Position numbers and translations under genes: made by a program. From NCBI GenBank assembly GCA_027579435.1, contig JANBPK010001738.1, positions 1-13,190 of the forward strand: 13,190 bases of DNA, given 5' to 3'. How positions within the stretch are numbered: the stretch's first letter is position 1; every line of letters begins with the position of its first letter. Below are positions 7,350-13,190 of this stretch, one piece after another. This DNA is from Candolleomyces eurysporus. Its lineage: Eukaryota; Basidiomycota; Agaricomycetes; Agaricales; Psathyrellaceae. Below the pieces are notes generated by a model, which was given only the letters and a program-made list of their open reading frames with translations, searched no databases and had not been told where the DNA came from.

Positions 7350-7765
7350 CTCGTGTACACCTATTTACCATGCTCCGGTGATCGCGCGGCTCCAGATAGT
7401 ATATATATTGGACTCTCTTAGCATAGTTTTNCCAGAGAATTACTGCTGTTTTATTTGTGTTTACTTTGCGTTTGCAATCGACTGGATTTGTGACTTTTAT
7501 CTCGCGCGGCGTGATATCGGTTTAAGGAAAAGACNAAAGATACCTGAGTTGGGAAGTGTTATACGCTTCAAACCCCGGTTTTAGCAGAGAAGAATCTAAC
7601 TAATTCTTAATACTCACTACTACCCCCACGACTCGCACTTGATTTCGTGCGGCTCGACTACGGTACAAGGCATCGACTTAAGGATCTCACGCGGCTCGAC
7701 TTACTTGGTTGGGTGGTGTGTGGTGTTGGTGNTTTTTTAGTGGTCTCGCCGTTTCAATCTCTTCA

Positions 7766-8140
7766 GCGCAAGAATGCTCTTTCCATATCTCTGGATCGCA
7801 CAACCAAACAGATATACGATGGCCAGTCGATTGAGTGTACTGATGAAGGTGACAAGAGAGTGGAGCTGCTGCGGGTAACCAACTGCAAACGCAGCTAGTC
7901 TGGGGGAGAGTCGGATTCCCCCCGTGGTGCTGAGAATTCCAAAAAGGATCCAAGGCCATAGGTTTACTACAACAATTGCCACAGGAAACAGGACCTTGAT
8001 CCAGAGCGTTTCACCGGGCCATGGCGTTTCGGTTTGGCTGACGTTCCACGTTCCACGGGGCCTTCTTCATTTGTGCTGTCTATGGTTGGGAACACGCGTT
8101 TCTCTGAACTTGGCCTTTCGGAAAGGTCGGGTCTCTCCAT
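7766..8140 (-). pseudogene. Broken membrane-protein gene truncated by the LTR
   Basis: From an ATG at 8140 the minus strand reads MERPDLSERPSSEKRVFPTI..., a hydrophilic start. After a one-base frame change near 8000-8030 it continues ...LWIKVLFPVAIVVVNLWPW and ILFGILSTTGGIRLSPRL. There follows a second hydrophobic stretch, LVTFISTLNRLAIVYLFGCA, then YGKSILALK, where the LTR begins at 7765. Two hydrophobic segments of about 20 residues separated by a PQQL-containing turn suggest an integral membrane protein, similar in style to large hypothetical membrane proteins of fungi. The remainder should lie beyond the retrotransposon's other end, outside the window. The frame change means the gene is damaged apart from the insertion. 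Confidence 0.6.
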
Positions 8141-8605
8141 TACAACGGCTGTGTCATTGAGCTAATGGTCAGAATCCAGAAAACCTTGAGTGTGTGAAGG
8201 TGCTCACCTGATGGGACGGTGGATATTGAATGAGTATGCCAGGTAGCCCTGTTGACTATGTATATCGAAACCCGGCCTTCCAATAATGGGCTTTGGCAGA
8301 GATTGTTGCGCAGTTCAATGATTCGATTGTCACAAACCCGTCACTCTACAGCATATATTTCACGTTAAAGGCACTGCCTGAAACCTTATACGCATTTACC
8401 ACGTTTCCCATCATATGATATAGGAACGGCTGCTTTCCACTCCTACTTGTGGAACACCAGTTCATCGGATTGCTGGATCGACAACGCCGCATCTTGTTCC
8501 TGGCGTGATTCTTCATTTTTGTTGCACCGCGAGGCGGCGGGCGCTGATCTTTAGAAGCATTCTCAAGCGCCCTCAAGCTAAAAAAAGAAGTCGAAAGCTG
8601 ACAAT
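8141..8605. other. Stretch with no supported gene upstream of the broken membrane-protein gene
   Basis: Short frames only; none has convincing composition. It probably contained the promoter of the minus-strand gene. It ends in an A-rich run (8581-8588) before the LTR-like block. Confidence 0.45.
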
Positions 8606-8983
8606 GTTATGTAATAACCCCTAGGGTATCTTTTTTTTGTTTTGTTTACTTATATTTGACTTGGACTCCCTCGGACTTCTCTCCTTAGTAGCACGTTATC
8701 TTCCCCTTTGCCCCAGTCTTAACCCTTAGCCCGAGGATACCCTTGACCCTGTGGTTCTTTTTCTCATCTGTTACTTTTATGTTGCTTCTTTGCCCTTTAC
8801 CCTGCTTCTTTTCTATTAATAGTTGATAGTTATCAAGTAGGAATAGTAGAAGCACGAATGCTGGTCATAAGAATCGAGCCAGCCCGGACTTGCCCGATCA
8901 GTTCAAGTAGTATAAATACCGAGCTAAACCGTGTAGTAGTTCTTTAGCTTGTTCTCAAGAATCAAACCTCGTCTACTTGTATC
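8606..8983 (+). repeat. Second, shorter LTR-like block
   Basis: It begins TGTTATGTAATAACCCCTAG, contains a TATA box (GTATAAATACC, 8910-8920), and is followed by a primer-site-like TGGTGCC and then a gag-like frame, the standard layout of an LTR element's 5' end. The right end lacks a clean CA and no partner LTR is present in the window, so the borders are uncertain. Confidence 0.5.
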
Positions 8984-8996
8984 TGGTGCCTGACAG
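8984..8996 (+). promoter_or_regulatory. Candidate tRNA primer-binding site
   Basis: TGGTGCCTGACAG starts with TGG, the complement of the tRNA CCA end, right after the LTR-like block and 28 bases before the gag-like ATG. The cognate tRNA cannot be named without a search. Confidence 0.35.
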
Positions 8997-9023
8997 ACAA
9001 ACCTCGACTTCTTTACCCTGTGT

Positions 9024-9902
9024 ATGCTCAAACTGAGAACACAGTGGACGCTCAACAACGAGTACATTCGCCTCGACATTGTCCCTCATCTCACCCTCGC
9101 AGGAGGCATAGACCTTACCCTAGGCCAAGTGCTTCTCACGATACCGACCGTTCACCCCCTCGTCCTATTCAATTCACTCAACGTTTCCCAATTGTCGCTG
9201 TCTGCTCAAGAGCTGGTAGGAACCCTACAGCTACGATGTCTATTGGGTCCCTTCGCTACGAAGAAGGAACAACTATTGTGGATATTACGTGCTTCGAGCG
9301 CCATCCAGACGAGAGACTTATCACGAACTCCTTCGAACTCCGAGTAACCAACTACATCGACGTCGTCGTCCTCACGCTTACAAGACACTGAAGAAGGACT
9401 TCGTTCCCTCAAATTCCCTTCTCTCAATCCGCTTCAAGAATACCTTCTTCGAACAGAAGGAACGCCCCTTAGTGACGCCCTCGAACCCCTTCCATCTTTC
9501 CCTCCTCTTCCGAATCCTCCTCCCTCATCTCCGGTTCCTCCTCAACAGATTCTTCTTACAGAAGCGACTTGTGAAAGAGGAGTTCTTTCTCATTCACTTT
9601 ACACTTGGCAGCGATACGCTTCAAGTCCCAGAATATCAATGATTTCACTCAACGTCTGTCATCACCCTCCCGATCCTCGATTCACCGAACAATATCATCT
9701 TTCATTGTTTCTCATAACAGTGAACCTTCGTACCTCTTCTTGTATTGTCGAACCCCTGGACAATCTGAGGTACTCCATAACAGACAAGTGTCAGTTTCAG
9801 CAAAAGGCTAGGCCAATTTGGCGGGACAATGGCCGGGAAAAGCTTAGAAGGGACAAAAGGCTCAAATTCCTTCCAGGAATCCATGTACTCCTCACGGCAT
9901 AG
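9024..9902 (+). pseudogene. Gag-like frame of the second LTR element, decayed
   Basis: One frame is open from the ATG at 9024 to TAG at 9900-9902 apart from a TAA at 9345-9347. It reads MLKLRTQWTLNNEYIRLD..., later Ser-rich (TSTSSSSRLQDTEEGLRSL) and Pro-rich (PLPSFPPLPNPPPSSPVPP). Codon third positions are rich in C and T. No zinc knuckle is visible, and two other frames are also fairly open here, so the correct frame is uncertain in the first 300 bases. Position after the LTR and primer site is the main argument for gag; no domain is recognised. Confidence 0.35.
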
Positions 9903-10380
9903 AATTCAGGGCAATCTGAAAGAAGGCCGTCCACAGCAGCGCGTTGCATCATCAGGGTTAGGGCCTTTCCTCGTTCCCTGCCTATTTTAAGTGATATTAA
10001 TATGGCTGGCGCTCTTCCCAGTTTCAATTAGCCACAACTTCATTTGCTTTAATTGCGCTAGTTGCGGGCAGGAGATGGCGTGGTTGTCCGCTCTCGGTAC
10101 CTCAACTATTCTTGCAAAAATCTTGGGCTCACTTTGTCAAAGCCTGGGGAGCTCCAAGTCAACAAGAGGACGCCTGGAAGGCCTACTGAGGCGTGTCAGG
10201 GGTGCTCGTTTCACAAATACAACATGGACAATATGGAGGATAGCCATTTGAGCTATGTCAAGCCTCGTCACTGCTGTTGGCCAGGGGACAAGGTCGAACT
10301 GTCGGATTTTAGCCGATGGGGTCCTTACACGAACTTCTGTCACGCTTTGTGACCTCAATATTGAATTTCAGGGATAGCAC
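9903..10380. other. No supported gene; one small Cys/His-rich frame
   Basis: A plus-strand frame at 10062-10352 reads ...KRTPGRPTEACQGCSFHKY... and PRHCCWPGDK, with several Cys and His and an AT-hook-like PGRP. It is short, has no clear start context and no recognisable family, so it is not called as a gene. Confidence 0.3.
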
Positions 10381-10832
10381 TCGCTCGCTCGCCATCAATC
10401 CGGGACCCCCTCAAGTTCACACCTACTATTTTGCCAAGTCCCTGGCTGTTTATCTGGAAAAAAAATGTACAGCGTGTAACATTTAAATACATTCCTTCTG
10501 CTGTTATTTGAGTGTCAAGCTTTGAGACGAGTATCTTGAGCAACTGATGAAGGTAGCCATGTCGTGTACGGGTCCAATATGATTTCTTTACGATTTCGGC
10601 CTCACAATTGGCATCATAATTGTTATTCTCTCAACTTGTGTGTTATGGGCCGTCGCGTTGCGCGGCATATTCCGAGGACTCAAGGGGGTTCATCACCCTT
10701 GAGAAGTGCTCTTGTAATTTTTTACTCTAAAATCATAAATATATTCATCTTGCCCAAACCGAACCTTCAGTGTTTGAAATGCAATGAAAAGACTTGCACA
10801 TAGCAAGGTTTGAACACAAAGCTACGGTTATG
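10381..10832. other. No gene seen; one perfect hairpin
   Basis: AT-rich, with scattered stops on both strands. CTCAAGGG (10679-10686) and CCCTTGAG (10696-10703) form a perfect eight-base stem with a nine-base loop. Confidence 0.5.
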
Positions 10833-11590
10833 GTCACATGATATATATAAGTCACTGGGTCTTATACACTCGTATTCTTGGCACTGGGGACTATCACTCC
10901 CGGGGTAATGCAAAACTTTTCATGTTTCAACATTTATTCACTCAGTTCTCCACATATCACCATGAAAGGGGCACCGTTTGAAAGCCAGCTTAAGTCTGCA
11001 TCGAATGGTATACATTATTAAGCGCAATATGTCTCTCAGATAGAGCCCGGGGGCGAAAACCTGTTTTCCCGGGGATATGCAAAACTTTGTGACCGGTCGG
11101 GTCACACAAAATTCCAATCTCCGTCGCAGCAGACTTGTCACATCTCTTGAACGAGGGTCAGGTCGGAGTCTGAATATTTGCGGCAACGGTCTTGTCACAT
11201 TCTTCGTCCTCATTTTTTGTAGATGGCAATAGTTCATAGACTGGTCTGAAAATTTGCACTGTAGCTTTTGCTGGCAGTCTGAGCTGATATGTGATTTTTT
11301 TATATCCAAAGATATCATGATACCAGCACCGTACATGTGTGCAAAAAAATTCAGGCCTTAAGGGACCTTCTCCACATCTCAAGCTTGGGAGATTGTTACA
11401 AAATAAAACATGAATGCATTAGACACGTATTTGTACCTACTGTAATATCTCTGGAGTTTTAGAGATTTTATATAAATTTTAGAAAAATATTTTTGCATAT
11501 CCCCGGGATTTTGCATTACCCCGGGAGTGATAGTACCTGCACCATACAAGTACCCGAGGATAGAGTCCTCAGAACTATATATATGCGGAC
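10833..11590. mobile_element. Foldback/MITE-like element with long imperfect inverted ends
   Basis: A 26-base perfect inverted repeat (10890-10915 with 11509-11534; core ACTCCCGGGGTAATGC) sits inside a longer imperfect one that can be followed outward to an ATATATATA stretch on both sides, about 80 bases per arm. The related CCCGGGG-ATATGCAAAA also occurs inside (11068-11084, plus; 11491-11507, minus), so the core appears four times, two in each direction. No transposase is visible; minus-strand frames inside (10938-11336, 11158-11382) overlap in different frames and look non-coding. Borders and target duplication are not resolved. A non-autonomous DNA transposon is the best guess. Confidence 0.6.
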
Positions 11591-12104
11591 TCCAGTACCA
11601 GCTCCAAGGGCAAAGCATCTGTCATAGGCGTTTTGAGGGGTCACTATTGCACACGAGGATAGCAACTGTTGATCCCTCCATACCTGATTTTACCAATTTG
11701 TACATATGTACAGACTGCAGACGAGGGGGGCATCCATCTTTCATCGACTGCGATCAGCCTCAAATACAATGTGCTCTGCCTCGAGCCTTGTGATCTAGTA
11801 GGGAAGAAAGTAAGACGCAGTTGGGCTAAGTCTCTCCTTTTCTCTTGCTCGGCTCCTCATTTTCTCCTTATTATCTTACATCTTTACATGTTCATGACCA
11901 AGGCATGCAAATATTCACAGGTCCAAATGGCGTCTCAGCGGGACATATTACACAATAGACAAGGGCAACGGTAGGTGTGTAATGGATCGACAGCCTGTGC
12001 TTGAGTTCCAAGGCCTATAAGGACTCGGGTATTGTACCCTGGGGCCTAAAATGCCAAGCCCAACATAAAACCAAACCAGGTGACTTCTAAGTCATGTGTC
12101 CAAG
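11591..12104. other. No supported gene
   Basis: Plus-strand frames of 88-101 codons overlap here without coding character. One contains ICTDCRRGGHPSFIDCD, but it begins inside the inverted-repeat arm of the previous element, so it is probably chance. Confidence 0.45.
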
Positions 12105-12818
12105 ATAAGGCTGTCCATGAGTCTGAGTCTTCTATGAGTACTCACAAGTAGACCCGTGGGAATACTCACAAAAACTCGGATCCGTGGGTCCGAGTCACTT
12201 GTAAGAAAATACTCATGAGGATCCAAGTATGGATTCTGAAGGCACAAGTACTTGCCACAAGTACCCATGAAAACCCATGAAAACCCATAATTTGTTCAGT
12301 AAAAGAAACATTTCATGCCACAATTTTTCGCGAATTTTTATGATTTTTTCCTGAATTATTACAGGCCAAATTGGATGAAAAAGAGTTAGGGGATGGCTAT
12401 TTTCATGCCTCATGGTGCACAGGCACAACCTGACCAACCAGATGGGCTTGCCTGCTGTAGGAAAGGGAAATGTGAATGGATAAGACCTAGTAGCACTAGT
12501 ACTTGACTATAAAAGGCTCTACACATCTACAAAATTCTTGATTTAGATAGTGATTAGTTACAACTTGAGTAGATAAAATTTTAGTTATGCTTGAGTATGT
12601 AGAGTCTTAATTATGCTTGAGTACCTCGAGTCTTAGTTATGCTTAAACATATAGAGTTGTTGCTAAAATTGGTGGCTACAATGAAAATCCCACCTTGCCT
12701 TGCTCTATAATCCAAATTTGTGCAAGTAAATTTTGTGAGTACTTGTGAGTAACTCATGAGTTACTTGTGTGGACTTGCTGTGCGAGTATACTTACAAACT
12801 CACAAGTACTTGAGCCGC
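12105..12818. mobile_element. Repeat region with ACTTGTGAGT-type motifs, possibly a hAT-like non-autonomous element
   Basis: ACTCACAAGTA and its complement recur in both orientations near both ends (for example 12140-12150, 12738-12750 and 12798-12810). An 18-base perfect palindrome AGTAACTCATGAGTTACT lies at 12748-12765. ACTCGGATCC/GGGTCCGAGT forms a near-perfect stem at 12174-12195, and CCCATGAAAA repeats at 12264-12290. Motif clustering near both edges and a GGCTGTCCATGAG start resemble subterminal repeats of hAT elements. No matching target duplication was found and no transposase is present. Confidence 0.35.
12553..12656. repeat. Four tandem copies of a 26-base repeat
   Basis: Units start at 12553, 12579, 12605 and 12631. 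The pattern is roughly (T)TTAGTTATGCTTGAGTA followed by a variable part ending GAG. The two middle units are closest; the first and last are diverged. Confidence 0.75.
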
Positions 12819-13190
12819 TGAAGTGATCGAGAACGGCGAGACTACTAAAACACACAACCTAACACCTACACCAACTCTAAGTCGAGCCGTGCGAGATAAG
12901 CGGTATGTATAGACCTTTGTAGTCATGCCGCACCAAATCGGGGGTGCGAGTATGGGGGGTAGTGTAGAGTATTAAGAATTTACAGATTCTCTCTCTTGTG
13001 CACACTAATTCCAAGTAATCGAGGAGTACTTGATAATCACGCAGTTAACCCTAAGGTTACTTCTTTATAGCTTTGATCTTTCCTTTAACTTAGTATCACG
13101 CCGCGCAAGATAAAAGTCACAAATCCAGTCGATTGCAAACGCAAAGTAAACACAAATAAAACAGCAGTAATTCTCTGGGGAAAACTTATG
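12819..13190 (-). repeat. Diverged inverted copy of the large LTR, cut by the window edge
   Basis: On the minus strand this lines up with the end of the 6524-7765 LTR: CCAGAGAATTACTGC, then TTTGCGTTTGCAATCGACTG, CGCGGCGTGATA, TTCTTAATACTC and finally TCTCGCCGTT...TCA at 12819. The middle differs by replacement of more than 50 bases, so it belongs to another subfamily. The LTR 3' end points left and no internal retroelement sequence follows there, so this is a 3' LTR of an element to the right, or a solo LTR. Confidence 0.8.

Larger units (their letters stand above)
1..7765 (+). mobile_element. 3' part of a Ty3/gypsy LTR retrotransposon carrying antisense genes
   Basis: Seen: the end of pol (integrase) on the plus strand at 1-1440, a polypurine tract at 6510-6523, and an LTR with TG...CA ends at 6524-7765. 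About 5 kb between pol and the LTR holds two minus-strand genes. The 5' LTR, gag, protease, reverse transcriptase and RNase H would lie left of the window. Integrase last in pol is the Ty3/gypsy order. A second tract at 3463-3477 and an LTR fragment at 2992-3225 leave open that two related elements are nested here, with a boundary near 3478. That the pol and the LTR at 6524 belong to one element is an inference. Confidence 0.6.
6524..7765 (+). repeat. 3' LTR of the retrotransposon (about 1.24 kb)
   Basis: It starts TGATACGACC right after the purine tract and ends ...CAATCTCTTCA, giving TG...CA ends. Its last part recurs at 2992-3225 (same strand) and, diverged, at 12819-13190 (opposite strand), confirming a repeat family. 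It holds a pyrimidine run (about 7291-7319), a TATA box (7341-7349), and seven exact CGCGGC hexamers (at 6959, 7120, 7245, 7262, 7385, 7505, 7690). No gene is visible in it. The right flank is a broken membrane-protein gene. The matching 5' LTR is not in the window. Confidence 0.8.

Noticed and set aside
5939..7732. Five isolated N bases (5939, 6029, 7431, 7535, 7732)
   Set aside because: Most are near homopolymers or repeat junctions; read as assembly uncertainty, not biology.
7378..7898. Plus-strand frames inside and beyond the LTR end
   Set aside because: They cross the LTR boundary, contain Ns and have no coding character.
10062..10352. Cys/His-rich small frame as a zinc-binding protein
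   Set aside because: No regular spacing, no start context and no recognisable family; kept only as a remark.
10938..11382. Two overlapping minus-strand frames in the foldback element as a transposase
   Set aside because: They overlap in different frames, show no catalytic motif, and the core repeats run through one of them.
1..13190. tRNA, rRNA or CRISPR arrays
   Set aside because: No cloverleaf with a TTC-box, no rRNA core motif and no regularly spaced repeats with unique spacers were seen.

Overview
The window looks like transposon-rich accessory DNA from a filamentous basidiomycete, probably an agaricomycete. The reasons are the Ty3/gypsy integrase type, short 59-118 base introns with GTRNGT-like donors and CTNAC-like branch sites, and genes preceded by TATA boxes. 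A Rhizoctonia/Ceratobasidium-like source is only a guess. Isolated Ns and homopolymer-linked frame breaks suggest a draft assembly.

Left half (1-7765): the 3' part of one LTR retrotransposon, or of two nested relatives. Positions 1-1440 (+) are the C-terminal end of pol, an integrase with one in-frame stop. Between pol and the 3' LTR lie about 5 kb holding two genes on the opposite strand. Gene A (about 1445-2987 or 3245, -) ends tail to tail with pol, has 2-3 exons, a Lys/Pro/Glu-rich tail and apparent frameshifts. Gene B (4042-5897, -) reads through five exons to 510 aa and carries six cysteines with Zn2Cys6 spacing. Each has its own TATA box. A 3' LTR fragment sits at the start codon of gene A, flanked by a 24-base duplication that contains that start codon. 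Beyond each promoter lies an AGGA-loop hairpin followed by the same polypurine tract. The second tract leads into an LTR of about 1.24 kb (6524-7765).

Middle (7766-9902): the LTR abuts a broken gene for a two-helix membrane protein on the minus strand, so the element probably landed in a gene. Next comes a smaller LTR-like block with a TATA box, a possible primer-binding site, and a degraded gag-like frame.

Right (9903-13190): mostly non-coding. It holds a foldback or MITE-like element with long imperfect inverted repeats (about 10833-11590), a region of ACTTGTGAGT-type inverted motifs with a 26-base tandem repeat (about 12105-12818), and a diverged inverted copy of the large LTR running off the right edge.

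Most interesting idea: the element carries its own antisense-transcribed, intron-containing genes. Antisense introns would not be spliced from the genomic retrotransposon RNA, so they could survive retrotransposition. The LTR and both antisense promoters are rich in CGCGGC palindromes, and gene B encodes a zinc-cluster-like protein, a class that often binds CGG triplets. That regulatory link is inference.
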